Below are positions 9,065-18,582 of a stretch of 64,000 nucleotides of DNA, piece by piece. A model generated the notes under the pieces. The model was not told the DNA's origin, made no database searches, and saw nothing but the letters and a program-made list of their open reading frames with translations. The DNA is from Acinetobacter seifertii (GTDB taxonomy: Bacteria; Pseudomonadota; Gammaproteobacteria; Pseudomonadales; Moraxellaceae), in assembly GCF_000368065.1 (NCBI RefSeq), contig NZ_KB851200.1, positions 985,204 to 1,049,203 of the forward strand, read 5' to 3'. The translations under genes were made by a program, and so were the position numbers. How positions within the stretch are numbered: position 1 is the first letter of the stretch; each line of letters starts with the position of its first letter.

Positions 9065-9817
9065 ATGCAAAACTCGGAACAGACGACTTCTGTAGAAAGT
9101 TCGTTGCAAAAGAAAAAATTTTTAAACACCAATAAGCCTTTGTTTATTGGTGCTGCTATTTTAATGAGTGGTTGTTTTGCGCTCGGCTATACAATTGGGC
9201 ACCGTCAAGGTTTAACTGTTGTAGGTTACGATGCAGATGCAGAGCAATTGGTTGAAGTAGTGCAAAAACAAAAAACAGCGTTAGATGCAGTTAACAAAAG
9301 CCTGAATGCTGCAGTACAAGAGCGTGATGTTGCTGTTACAAATGCGAATGACTTGTTTACAGCACTTAATCAAGCCAATGCTGATAAAACACAACAACAA
9401 GGTATGAGTACTATCTACCGTGAAATTTTAAGACAACGTGGTGGTTTAAGTTTAACCATTCAGGATTTGGCAATTAAACCACTACCAGAAAATGCTTATG
9501 AATATCAGCTTGATCTGGTGCAAGTTAGCCCGAGCAAACGCCGTGCTTCAGGTTCAGTTGAAATAAGACTGATTAAAGATACTGAAGTCTTGGTTGTGCC
9601 ACTTGAAGATAAGAACTTTAACTTCACTGATTTTGAGCGTTTGACTGGCCGTTGGACAATGCCTAAGGGCTTTACACCTCAATATATTGAAGTGCGTTTA
9701 ACAGGTGGTTCTGAGACACCAGTGATTAAACGTTTTAGTTGGCAGCGTGGTAAACCTGTCGAAACACCTTCTGCTTTTGTTGCAGAAATTCCTCAAGCTG
9801 AAGCAAATTCACAATAG
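9065..9817 (+). CDS. Single-pass membrane protein with coiled coil, function unknown
   Basis: About 250 residues. A hydrophilic N-terminus is followed by one membrane segment (LFIGAAILMSGCFALGYTIG), a predicted coiled coil (EQLVEVVQKQKTALDAVNKSLNAAVQERDVAV...) and a periplasmic beta-rich domain ending in a Pro/Glu tail. The shape resembles the DUF6776 group of proteobacterial proteins, but I cannot confirm that by eye. I prefer the ATG at 9065 (GAG six nt upstream); 9059 is possible, and 9026 falls inside the hairpin stem. It lies 9 bp before clpS on the same strand and may be cotranscribed. Confidence 0.7.
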   Translation: MQNSEQTTSVESSLQKKKFLNTNKPLFIGAAILMSGCFALGYTIGHRQGLTVVGYDADAEQLVEVVQKQKTALDAVNKSLNAAVQERDVAVTNANDLFTALNQANADKTQQQGMSTIYREILRQRGGLSLTIQDLAIKPLPENAYEYQLDLVQVSPSKRRASGSVEIRLIKDTEVLVVPLEDKNFNFTDFERLTGRWTMPKGFTPQYIEVRLTGGSETPVIKRFSWQRGKPVETPSAFVAEIPQAEANSQ

Positions 9818-9826
9818 TAACATCAT

Positions 9827-10240
9827 ATGCGAACAAATAAGCGTCAAACAAATTTAAAAGATATTAAGGCTTCTTTTCAGCAGTCTGGCTATGTCGATTG
9901 GCACTTCAATCCACGCTTAAGTGATTCGCAAAACGAAGATCATGACGGAGAGGTTGTTGTTCAAACAGCACCTCCCGAACTCAAGCGTCCACCCTTATAT
10001 GCAGTAGTATTATTGAACGACGATTACACGCCAATGGACTTTGTAATTGAAATTTTACAACAATACTTTGCAATGAATCTTGACCAAGCAACTCAAGTAA
10101 TGCTAACAGTACACTATGAAGGTAAAGGTACTGCCGGGGTATATCCAAGAGACATCGCGGAAACCAAGGCAAACCTTGTTAATAATTACGCTCGATCGCA
10201 AGGTCATCCATTACTTTGCCAGATTGAGCCTAAAGCATAA
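9827..10240 (+). CDS. clpS: ATP-dependent Clp protease adaptor ClpS
   Basis: Binds N-degron substrates and delivers them to ClpAP. The core is clear: [23 protein letters not shown] carries the N-degron pocket Asp-Asp and Met, followed by a conserved histidine-containing stretch ([20 protein letters not shown]). The protein has 137 residues; the core starts near residue 50, so the N-terminal extension is roughly 25-30 residues longer than in E. coli ClpS (106 residues). That extension normally contacts ClpA. The gene lies 9 bp upstream of clpA, the standard clpS-clpA operon. Confidence 0.95.
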   Translation: MRTNKRQTNLKDIKASFQQSGYVDWHFNPRLSDSQNEDHDGEVVVQTAPPELKRPPLYAVVLLNDDYTPMDFVIEILQQYFAMNLDQATQVMLTVHYEGKGTAGVYPRDIAETKANLVNNYARSQGHPLLCQIEPKA

Positions 10241-10249
10241 GGGGGTCAC

Positions 10250-12526
10250 ATGCTCAGTCGTCAATTAGAAGTATCATTACGTTTGGCTGTTAGCATGGCT
10301 CGTCAAAAGAGACATGAGTTTCTTACAGTTGAACACTTACTATTAGCCTTACTCGATAACGATTCGGCTGTGAATGCATTAAAGGCATGCGGTGCTGATA
10401 TTGTTTCTTTACGTAAAGAATTAGAAGAATATGTAGAACAACATACTCCTAAGCTTGGCGAAAATAGCGAGCAAGCTCCACATCCAACTGAAAGTTTCGA
10501 CCGCATTTTGCAACGTGCAATTTTCCACGTTCAATCGAGTGGTGGTGATCGTACTGTTGAAGGTGCGGATGTTTTGGTCGCAATGTACTCAGAGCGTGAT
10601 TCTTTTGCTGTTTATTTACTTAAACGTCATCAAATTAATCGTTTGACTTTGACTCAATACTTGTCTCATGGGACGCGTAAAGACGAAGTTCAGGTTGAAG
10701 AAGAAGTTGAAGACATTGAGGGTGAAAGCAATTCAGGCAATGCAGGGCCATTGGAACTTTATACGCTCAATTTAAATGTTGAAGCGCAAAAAGGAAAAAC
10801 AGACCCACTTATTGGCCGTGAAAAAGAAATTGAGCGTACAGCGCAAATTCTTTGCCGCCGTCGTAAAAACAACCCATTGCTAGTGGGTGATCCAGGTGTA
10901 GGTAAAACTTCCATTGCAGAAGGCCTTGCTTGGCTCATCGTAAATGGTAAAGCACCAAAACCACTGAGCAATGCAGAAGTCTATAGTCTCGACATTGGCG
11001 CATTGGTAGCAGGTACAAAATACCGTGGTGATTTTGAAAAACGTTTAAAACAATTGCTGAATGCTTTGAAGAAAAATCCAAACGCGATTTTATTCATTGA
11101 TGAAATTCATATGATTATTGGTGCAGGCTCAAGTATGGGCAGCACTATGGATGCATCGAATCTCATTAAACCAGCTTTGGCAAATGGTACTTTACGTTGC
11201 ATTGGTTCAACGACTTTCCAAGAATATCGTCAGGTATTTGAAAAGGATCATGCGTTATCTCGTCGTTTCCAAAAAATTGACGTAAATGAACCAAGCATTT
11301 CTGAAACTATCGATATTTTACGTGGCTTGAAAACCAAGTTTGAAGATTTCCACCACGTACAGTATGACGACAAAGCTTTGGTTTCTGCGGTTGAGCTTTC
11401 TGCGAAATTTATTAATGATCGTTTCTTGCCAGATAAAGCAATTGATGTCATTGATGAAGCAGGTGCTCAGCGTCGCTTGAAAGCAGAAAGTGAAGACAGC
11501 TTAATTACTGTTGAAAATATTGAAGACATCGTTTCTAAAATTGCGCGTATTCCGCCTAAGACTGTATCTAAAGATGATAAATCAGTACTTGAAAATCTTG
11601 AGCGTGACCTAAAACGTGTTGTCTTTGGTCAAGACGAAGCAATCACTGCTTTGGCTTCTGCAATCAAGTTGTCACGTGCTGGTTTGAAATCGCCAGATAA
11701 ACCTGTTGGTAGCTTTGTGTTTGCTGGCCCAACGGGTGTTGGTAAAACTGAAGTTACTAAACAATTAGCGAAATTGCTAGGCGTTGAGCTTGTTCGTTTC
11801 GATATGTCTGAGTATATGGAACGTCATGCTGTTTCTCGTTTAATTGGTGCTCCTCCAGGTTATGTAGGTTATGACCAAGGTGGTTTGCTCACAGATGCGA
11901 TCCATAAAAATCCGCATTGTGTCTTGTTGCTTGATGAAATTGAGAAAGCACATCCTGATGTGTTTAATCTGTTGTTGCAAATCATGGACCATGGTGCGTT
12001 GACAGACAATAATGGTCGTAAGTCAGACTTCAGAAATGTCATTATTGTATTGACCACAAACATTGGTGCAGAAAGTATTTCACGTGCAAGCATTGGATTT
12101 ACAGAGCAAGACCATAGCTTAGATAACCAAGATGCAATGAAGCGTGCATTCTCACCAGAGTTCCGTAACCGTTTAGACAGTGTTATTCAGTTTAAAGCTT
12201 TACCAACCACAGTAATTGAATCTGTAGTTGATAAATTCTTAACAGAATTACAAGCACAGTTAGATGAAAAACGTGTGGTTCTAGATGTAGATCAAAGTGC
12301 GCGTGACTGGTTAGCAACCAATGGTTATGATCGTTTAATGGGTGCTCGCCCAATGCAACGTCTTATTCAAGAACACTTGAAGAAACCATTAGCTGAAATG
12401 ATTCTGTTTGGTGAACTTGCAGATCATGGCGGTAATGTGGCGGTATCAGTGAAGAAAGAAGATGGCAAAGCAGTTGGTCTTAAACTTGAAGTTTTTGAAG
12501 ATCACCATACGGCAGAACCAGCTTAA
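10250..12526 (+). CDS. clpA: ATP-dependent Clp protease ATP-binding subunit ClpA
   Basis: AAA+ unfoldase that threads substrates into ClpP. The order is Clp-N repeats (about 1-145, starting MLSRQLEVSLRLAV), an acidic linker (EVEEEVEDIEG), D1 with Walker A GDPGVGKTS (213-221) and Walker B LFIDEIH, then D2 with Walker A GPTGVGKTE and Walker B LLDEIE. A ClpP-docking IGF tripeptide is seen in RASIGFTEQD. The length of 758 equals that of E. coli ClpA, and the absence of the ClpB middle coiled coil rules out ClpB. GGGGGT upstream (10241-10246) is a strong Shine-Dalgarno. Confidence 0.97.
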   Translation: MLSRQLEVSLRLAVSMARQKRHEFLTVEHLLLALLDNDSAVNALKACGADIVSLRKELEEYVEQHTPKLGENSEQAPHPTESFDRILQRAIFHVQSSGGDRTVEGADVLVAMYSERDSFAVYLLKRHQINRLTLTQYLSHGTRKDEVQVEEEVEDIEGESNSGNAGPLELYTLNLNVEAQKGKTDPLIGREKEIERTAQILCRRRKNNPLLVGDPGVGKTSIAEGLAWLIVNGKAPKPLSNAEVYSLDIGALVAGTKYRGDFEKRLKQLLNALKKNPNAILFIDEIHMIIGAGSSMGSTMDASNLIKPALANGTLRCIGSTTFQEYRQVFEKDHALSRRFQKIDVNEPSISETIDILRGLKTKFEDFHHVQYDDKALVSAVELSAKFINDRFLPDKAIDVIDEAGAQRRLKAESEDSLITVENIEDIVSKIARIPPKTVSKDDKSVLENLERDLKRVVFGQDEAITALASAIKLSRAGLKSPDKPVGSFVFAGPTGVGKTEVTKQLAKLLGVELVRFDMSEYMERHAVSRLIGAPPGYVGYDQGGLLTDAIHKNPHCVLLLDEIEKAHPDVFNLLLQIMDHGALTDNNGRKSDFRNVIIVLTTNIGAESISRASIGFTEQDHSLDNQDAMKRAFSPEFRNRLDSVIQFKALPTTVIESVVDKFLTELQAQLDEKRVVLDVDQSARDWLATNGYDRLMGARPMQRLIQEHLKKPLAEMILFGELADHGGNVAVSVKKEDGKAVGLKLEVFEDHHTAEPA

Positions 12527-12529
12527 TTT

Positions 12530-12892
12530 ATGTTAATTGATAGTCTTTCTATAACCCGAATACTCAGTGTGTTCGGGTTATTTATTATTACTGCCATCGC
12601 TGAGATTTTAGGGTGTTACTTTCCTTATCTTATTTTGAAAGAAGGGAAGTCCGCTTGGTTGTGGTTGCCGACAGTCTTAAGTTTAGCTGTCTTTGTTTGG
12701 TTACTTACATTACATCCAGCAGCCTCTGGACGAATTTATGCGGCCTATGGTGGTATTTATATTTTTACCGCGCTGATGTGGCTACGTTTTGTCGATCAGG
12801 TTGCTTTAACGAGATGGGATATTTTAGGTGGGTTGATTGTACTTTGTGGTGCCAGTTTGATTATTTTACAGCCGCAAGGATTAATCCGCTAA
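12530..12892 (+). CDS. YnfA/UPF0060 family small membrane protein
   Basis: 120 residues with four hydrophobic helices. The family fingerprint [22 protein letters not shown]...[17 protein letters not shown] is unmistakable (broken here by a gap). The family is structurally SMR-like; drug export has been suggested for some members but the role is not settled. It starts 3 bp after the clpA stop, so it is probably the distal gene of clpS-clpA-ynfA, but there is no clear Shine-Dalgarno, which suggests coupling to clpA translation. Confidence 0.85.
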   Translation: MLIDSLSITRILSVFGLFIITAIAEILGCYFPYLILKEGKSAWLWLPTVLSLAVFVWLLTLHPAASGRIYAAYGGIYIFTALMWLRFVDQVALTRWDILGGLIVLCGASLIILQPQGLIR

Positions 12893-12953
12893 AAATGAAA
12901 GTGGTCAGTTAAGTTTTAAGTGAAAAAGTAAGAAATATTTTCGCAAAAAACAC

Positions 12954-12982
12954 TTGTCAAACTCATCAACAATGCGTATTTT
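12954..12982 (+). promoter_or_regulatory. Candidate sigma-70 promoter for the aroG leader
   Basis: TTGTCA (12954-12959), a 17-bp spacer and TATTTT (12977-12982), preceded by TGCG as a partial extended -10. Predicted start near 12989 gives a leader of about 330 nt before aroG, long enough for both short leader ORFs. Confidence 0.55.
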
Positions 12983-13018
12983 AGATTTAAGGAACATTTT
13001 TTAATATTTGAGATAAAG

Positions 13019-13075
13019 ATGTTAAATCAATCTGTGAATTCTAACGCTTACTTTTATTTCTGGCAATTTAGATAG
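13019..13075 (+). CDS. Leader peptide 1 of the DAHP synthase gene (Tyr/Phe/Trp-rich)
   Basis: An 18-codon ORF, MLNQSVNSNAYFYFWQFR. Six of the nine residues 10-18 are aromatic (Y, F, Y, F, W, F). It has a weak Shine-Dalgarno (GAGAT) upstream, and the aromatic codons are followed after about 50 nt by a strong intrinsic terminator. This is the architecture of a ribosome-stalling attenuator, as in the trp, phe and his leaders. Scarce charged tRNA-Tyr, -Phe or -Trp would stall the ribosome over the GGCAA segment (13062-13066) that can otherwise pair with TTGCC (13076-13080). The peptide itself is inferred to have no function beyond being translated. Confidence 0.8.
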   Translation: MLNQSVNSNAYFYFWQFR

Positions 13076-13134
13076 TTGCCTGAGCGTATTCGGGCACGAA
13101 AGTTGCCCATCACAGTTAATACCTGATCGGCAAC
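13061..13134 (+). promoter_or_regulatory. Competing RNA pairings of the aroG attenuator
   Basis: GGCAA occurs at 13062-13066 and, as GGCAAC, at 13129-13134 in the terminator stem/loop. GTTGCC occurs at 13075-13080 and 13102-13107. Either GTTGCC can pair with either GGCAA. A 7-bp hairpin (TGCCTGA/TCGGGCA, 13077-13083 with 13090-13096) and GGGCA/TGCCC (13092-13096 with 13104-13108) offer further alternatives. Which fold forms in which state needs an RNA-folding calculation. Confidence 0.6.
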
Positions 13135-13151
13135 CCCGATCAGGTTTTTTT
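13122..13151 (+). terminator. Attenuator terminator in the aroG leader
   Basis: Perfect 9-bp stem CCTGATCGG/CCGATCAGG, loop CAACC and seven T. It lies 46 bp after the stop of leader peptide 1 and about 170 bp before aroG, so unless antitermination occurs the aroG transcript ends here. Confidence 0.9.
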
Positions 13152-13184
13152 ATGCTTTATCTTTTTCAAATCGAGGAACTCAAA

Positions 13185-13277
13185 ATGAACAACATGACTT
13201 ATTCATACTTTAGCAACTTTTATTGGTTTTACTTTTGCCTACCTTTGCCAACGAATAGATCCAAAACGCTTAAATAA
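13185..13277 (+). CDS. Leader peptide 2 of the DAHP synthase gene (extremely aromatic)
   Basis: A 30-codon ORF starting MNNM and containing TYSYFSNFYWFYF, then CLPLPTNRSKTLK. Nine of those 13 core residues are Tyr, Phe or Trp, far beyond chance. The start has a good Shine-Dalgarno (GAGGAA, 13173-13178) about 6 nt before the ATG, better than that of leader 1. It lies downstream of the attenuator terminator, so it is translated only from read-through transcripts. Its TAA abuts an ATG (13278) opening a 14-codon ORF that overlaps the aroG start as ATGA, so translation may be coupled through to aroG. No T-run terminator follows, which suggests action on translation or on RNA stability; this is inference. 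Confidence 0.75.
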   Translation: MNNMTYSYFSNFYWFYFCLPLPTNRSKTLK

Positions 13278-13283
13278 ATGATC

Positions 13284-13314
13284 GGACTGATTCGGTTTCA
13301 GTCCAAAGGAAAAG
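13284..13314 (+). promoter_or_regulatory. Hairpin next to the aroG ribosome-binding site
   Basis: GGACTGA (13284-13290) pairs with TCAGTCC (13298-13304). The aroG Shine-Dalgarno AAAGGA begins on the next base. The hairpin starts 7 nt after the stop of leader peptide 2, so a ribosome finishing or stalling on that ORF would affect its folding. Confidence 0.6.
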
Positions 13315-13318
13315 ACCA

Positions 13319-14374
13319 ATGAATGCTTTAAATACTCTACTAACTCAAAGTAATACAAAAGAAACACCAGTTAGTTTACCTGTCCAGTTAAAAGCTAAAT
13401 ATCCGCTTGTGCAGACCTTCGCACGTCAAATTGCAGAACACCGCCAAATTATTCAAAATATTCTTGCTGGTAAAGATCAGCGCTTAATGGTTATTACAGG
13501 ACCATGTTCAATTCATGACCCAGTTGCGGTTCTTGAATACGCAGAAAAACTGCAAAAATTACAAGAAAAAGTAAAAGATCAAATATTCATTGTGATGCGT
13601 GCTTATATTGAAAAGCCGCGTACAACTGTAGGTTGGAAGGGTTATATGTATGATCCAAATCTTGATGGATCATCTAATCTACAATTAGGTTTAGAAAAAT
13701 CACGTGAGCTTTATTTACAAATTATTGAAAAGGGTTTGCCAATTGCGAGCGAAATTTTAAGTCCAATGGCAACAGGTTATTTCGATGATTTGTTGGCTTG
13801 GGGAGCAATTGGTGCTCGTACCAGCGAGTCTCAGATTCACCGTGAAATCTCAAGTCACATGTCATACAGCATTGGTTTCAAGAATGGCACAGATGGTTCA
13901 ATTCAAATTGCTTTAGATGCTATTCAGTCGGCACAAAATGAGCATCAATTTTTAGGAATGAATCAGCAAGGTTTGCCTTCTGTCATTCAGAGTGCTGGAA
14001 ACCCATTGCCGCACTTGATTTTGCGTGGAGCAAATCATGGTCCTAATTATGACTTAGCTTCAATTCAGGCAATACGTGAAAAACATAAACAAAATCTTCC
14101 TGCTTTAGTTATTGACTGTAGTCATGGCAACAGTGGTAAAGATCCTTTACGTCAACCAGAGGTTTTACAGCAAATCGTTGCTGAGCGCTTAAAAACTCAA
14201 GTAAAGGGTGTCATGATTGAAAGCCATTTAGTTGATGGTAATCAGAAAATTTCATGTGAAATGACTTATGGTCAGTCAGTGACAGATGGTTGTTTAGGCT
14301 GGGATAAAACGGAGCAGCTTTTGTTAAGCGTTGCTGAGCAATTAAAAGCAAATGAGTTAGCTCATTCTGCTTAA
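13319..14374 (+). CDS. aroG: 3-deoxy-7-phosphoheptulonate (DAHP) synthase, class I alpha
   Basis: Condenses phosphoenolpyruvate and erythrose 4-phosphate in the first step of the shikimate pathway. Class I-alpha signatures: GPCSIHDP near residue 61, the KPRTTVGWKGYMYDPNLDGS substrate loop, the PIASEILSP and GARTSESQIHRE segments, and the metal/PEP residues in CSHGNSGKDP. 351 residues, matching E. coli AroG/F/H. The N-terminal ~30 residues form the arm where feedback inhibitors bind in this class; which amino acid inhibits this enzyme cannot be told here. Expression appears controlled by the tandem leader ORFs and attenuator upstream. The symbol follows general usage; aroF or aroH would be equally defensible. 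Confidence 0.93.
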   Translation: MNALNTLLTQSNTKETPVSLPVQLKAKYPLVQTFARQIAEHRQIIQNILAGKDQRLMVITGPCSIHDPVAVLEYAEKLQKLQEKVKDQIFIVMRAYIEKPRTTVGWKGYMYDPNLDGSSNLQLGLEKSRELYLQIIEKGLPIASEILSPMATGYFDDLLAWGAIGARTSESQIHREISSHMSYSIGFKNGTDGSIQIALDAIQSAQNEHQFLGMNQQGLPSVIQSAGNPLPHLILRGANHGPNYDLASIQAIREKHKQNLPALVIDCSHGNSGKDPLRQPEVLQQIVAERLKTQVKGVMIESHLVDGNQKISCEMTYGQSVTDGCLGWDKTEQLLLSVAEQLKANELAHSA

Positions 14375-14390
14375 TATTTTATAGATTTAA

Positions 14391-14422
14391 AAAAAGGATC
14401 TGTTTTAGCAGATCCTTTTTTT
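14391..14422. terminator. Bidirectional terminator between aroG and the hydrolase gene
   Basis: A 12-bp perfect stem AAAAAGGATCTG/CAGATCCTTTTT with loop TTTTAG and a T-run. It lies between convergent genes and has A and T runs on both sides, so it can end both transcripts. Confidence 0.9.
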
Positions 14423-14425
14423 ATT

Positions 14426-15343
14426 TTAAGAAGCATATTTCAGTTCGGATAAAAATGTAGTGATTTCATGGCCGAACTTTTTCGGTTCGGTTAATAATGG
14501 CGTGTGACCTGAGCGCTCGAAATAAATTGCTTTTGCATTTTCAACACTGTGTGCAATAAGTGTTTGACCAGTTTCTGGGTAAAGTGTCGAATTACGACCA
14601 ATAAAGAAAGTAGTAGGGCACTGTAATTGTTGAAGCGCCTCACGATAATCTTCATTGTGAAAAAGATAATTTTCGACATACCAAAATAAGTAGTCTAAAC
14701 GTTGAATGGGTAATAGATACTTCTGTAAAAAAGGTTGTTTTAAAGCCGTTTTAAAAACAAATGGGCTAAATGGATTGTTGCTTTGCAATTCAATAAAATC
14801 TACCCATAATCGTACAAGTTCCTGACGGTCTGGAAGCGATAATTCATAAAGGTATTTAGCATTTTTGTGTTTTGATAATAATTGATAAATATCATTGAGC
14901 AGTTGTTTAAATTGAACATGTAGCGGGCCAAATAAACCATATTGCCACGTCGAATCTACTGATATTTTTGGAGTTTGATCGATATGTAAATAAGCTTTTA
15001 ATTGCTGCGCCAGATGAGCATGCTTCATACCATGCATTGCTGTGGTAGCGCCCATTGAGTAGCCCATTAAAATAAAGTTATCAAGTTTTAGTTGTTCAAT
15101 TAAATGAGCGACATCTTGCCAATGACTAGAAATGGCATCTTGCTCGGGAATTGCACAATTTTTTGAACCGCCAAAACCACGCCAGTCAGGAATAATAAAC
15201 TCGTATTCTTTACGATTTGCATAGATAAAAGGTAGCCATTGCCAACTCTGCATACCTAATCCAGATAATACTAATACCGGTTCACCACGACCAACACGGC
15301 GTACAAATAAACTTTCCTGATCGGGCATGGTGTAATAAGGCAT
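14426..15343 (-). CDS. Alpha/beta-fold hydrolase
   Basis: 305 residues. The fold is clear from VLVLSGLGMQSWQW (oxyanion-hole region), PDWRGFGGS, the nucleophile elbow GYSMGA (Ser near residue 105) and a C-terminal ERSGHTPLLTEP carrying the catalytic His. No signal peptide, so cytoplasmic. The substrate is unknown. The gene is separated by 2 bp from the upstream padR-like gene and forms an operon with it. The promoter is shared divergently with fadH through two palindromic operators, suggesting a role with acyl or enal compounds; that link is inference. Confidence 0.85.
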   Translation of the reverse strand: MPYYTMPDQESLFVRRVGRGEPVLVLSGLGMQSWQWLPFIYANRKEYEFIIPDWRGFGGSKNCAIPEQDAISSHWQDVAHLIEQLKLDNFILMGYSMGATTAMHGMKHAHLAQQLKAYLHIDQTPKISVDSTWQYGLFGPLHVQFKQLLNDIYQLLSKHKNAKYLYELSLPDRQELVRLWVDFIELQSNNPFSPFVFKTALKQPFLQKYLLPIQRLDYLFWYVENYLFHNEDYREALQQLQCPTTFFIGRNSTLYPETGQTLIAHSVENAKAIYFERSGHTPLLTEPKKFGHEITTFLSELKYAS

Positions 15344-15345
15344 GT

Positions 15346-15906
15346 TTATTCTCCAGATACGTTATCTTGAGCAAAAAGTTTTAATTGAGGAATGACTTGT
15401 TCTAACCATTTGATCCATTCAGTTTCCATGGTAATACCGAGCTCCAAAATCATTTTGTGGATATATAGCACTCGATTATTCAAGTCATCGTTATCTTTAA
15501 AATCTTTATCATAAATACTTTGATAAAGCTTAAGCTTTTCTTTGTGTAAACCAAGATGTCGCAATAGTTCGGGCAATATTTGATTATTGCTCAATTGTGC
15601 TTCTGCACGCAATCTTACCATTAAGTCATCTCTAAGCTGTGCAGGTTCACTTTGCTGTGTCATCCATGAAGCCAGTTCTATACGCCCAAGTTGTTCGACC
15701 TGATAAGTTTTTTTTCGGCCACTATCCATCTCATTTTCTAAAGTAGAGACCCAGCCTTTTTTAAGCATGTTGTTGAGTTCACGATAAATTTGCTGATGCG
15801 TGGCATTCCAAAAAAAGCCCATAGAACGGTCAAAACGGCGAGCGAGTTCAAAGCCAGTGCTTGGACGTTCTAGTAAGCTGGTTAGTAAAACATGGGGAAG
15901 TGACAT
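15346..15906 (-). CDS. PadR-family transcriptional regulator
   Basis: 186 residues with an N-terminal winged helix (LPHVLLTSLLERPSTGFELARRFDRS...IYRELNNMLKKGWV) and a C-terminal helical dimerisation region of about 80 residues, the PadR s1-like layout. First gene of a two-gene operon with the hydrolase. Two copies of a TGCAAC-N2-GTTGCA palindrome lie in the 135-bp divergent region to fadH, exactly what a dimeric PadR repressor would bind, so it probably controls both itself and fadH. Its ligand is unknown. Confidence 0.88.
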   Translation of the reverse strand: MSLPHVLLTSLLERPSTGFELARRFDRSMGFFWNATHQQIYRELNNMLKKGWVSTLENEMDSGRKKTYQVEQLGRIELASWMTQQSEPAQLRDDLMVRLRAEAQLSNNQILPELLRHLGLHKEKLKLYQSIYDKDFKDNDDLNNRVLYIHKMILELGITMETEWIKWLEQVIPQLKLFAQDNVSGE

Positions 15907-15949
15907 GGCAATCCGTTTGTAAGCAAAAGTAAAGTGTGACTCATAAGAT

Positions 15950-15967
15950 TATGCAACATGTTGCATA
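15950..15967. promoter_or_regulatory. PadR operator candidate 1
   Basis: Perfect 18-bp palindrome TATGCAACATGTTGCATA in the padR/fadH divergent region, 43 bp upstream of the padR start. It shares the TGCAAC-N2-GTTGCA core with a second copy whose centre lies 42 bp away, about four helical turns. Confidence 0.75.
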
Positions 15968-15993
15968 AAAGTCAAAATTTGATTATAAATTTG

Positions 15994-16007
15994 TGCAACA
16001 AGTTGCA
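15994..16007. promoter_or_regulatory. PadR operator candidate 2
   Basis: TGCAACAAGTTGCA, the same half-sites and spacing as the copy at 15950-15967. It lies 34 bp upstream of the fadH ATG, where it would overlap the promoter or early transcribed region. Confidence 0.7.
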
Positions 16008-16011
16008 TTAA

Positions 16012-18066
<2,055 letters not shown>

Positions 18067-18135
18067 TGAGTTAAGTGAGCATTGTCTTAAATAAGAGAAT
18101 GCTTACTATTAAAACCAATTTGAAGGAAAAGAAAA

Positions 18136-18543
18136 ATGACACTTGAAACAACGAAACAGTCATTAGAAAAATGGCACCACATGATTCAATCAAACGACTT
18201 ATCGAACTTAAATGATTTGCTCGCAGATGATGTCGTTTTCCGTTCACCGGTTGCTTATAAACCTTATGAGGGAAGACAAGTTGTTTTCTTTATTCTTACT
18301 AACGTGATTCAGGTATTTGAAAGCTTTACCTATCACAGAGAATTCTACACAGAAGATGGTGAAAATGTAGTGCTTGAGTTTAGTGCGAATGTAGGTGACA
18401 AATCATTGAAAGGGATTGATATGATCCGTTTTAATGAGCACGGTAAAATTATTGACTTTGAAGTAATGATTCGTCCAATGAGTGGTTTAGCTGCATTGGC
18501 TGAGCAAATGGGTGCAAGAATTACTCAGTTCAAACCTCAATAG
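18136..18543 (+). CDS. SnoaL-like / NTF2-fold small protein
   Basis: 135 residues with the NTF2/SnoaL cone-fold pattern: an N-terminal helix (LEKWHHMIQSNDLSNLNDLLADDVVFRSPV), then alternating strands ending in GKIIDFEVMIRP. Such domains act as isomerases, hydrolases or binding proteins; no specific activity can be read from the sequence. It follows fadH by 69 bp on the same strand with AAGGAAAAG before the ATG, so is probably cotranscribed and works with FadH or its substrate. Confidence 0.8.
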   Translation: MTLETTKQSLEKWHHMIQSNDLSNLNDLLADDVVFRSPVAYKPYEGRQVVFFILTNVIQVFESFTYHREFYTEDGENVVLEFSANVGDKSLKGIDMIRFNEHGKIIDFEVMIRPMSGLAALAEQMGARITQFKPQ

Positions 18544-18553
18544 TTTTTTATTA

Positions 18554-18564
18554 AATAGCCTAAG
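18554..18564 (+). repeat. AATAGCCTAAG intergenic word, copy 1
   Basis: Exact 11-bp word lying 10 bp after the stop of the SnoaL-like gene. Further exact copies in the same orientation are at 29168, 44175, 46584, 46625 and 46662. Confidence 0.6.
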
Positions 18565-18582
18565 TTTTTTGAGGTATATTAA

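Noticed and set aside
12613..12912. 99-codon plus-strand frame overlapping the YnfA-like gene
   Set aside because: Out of frame with a clear UPF0060 protein and lacking any family resemblance.
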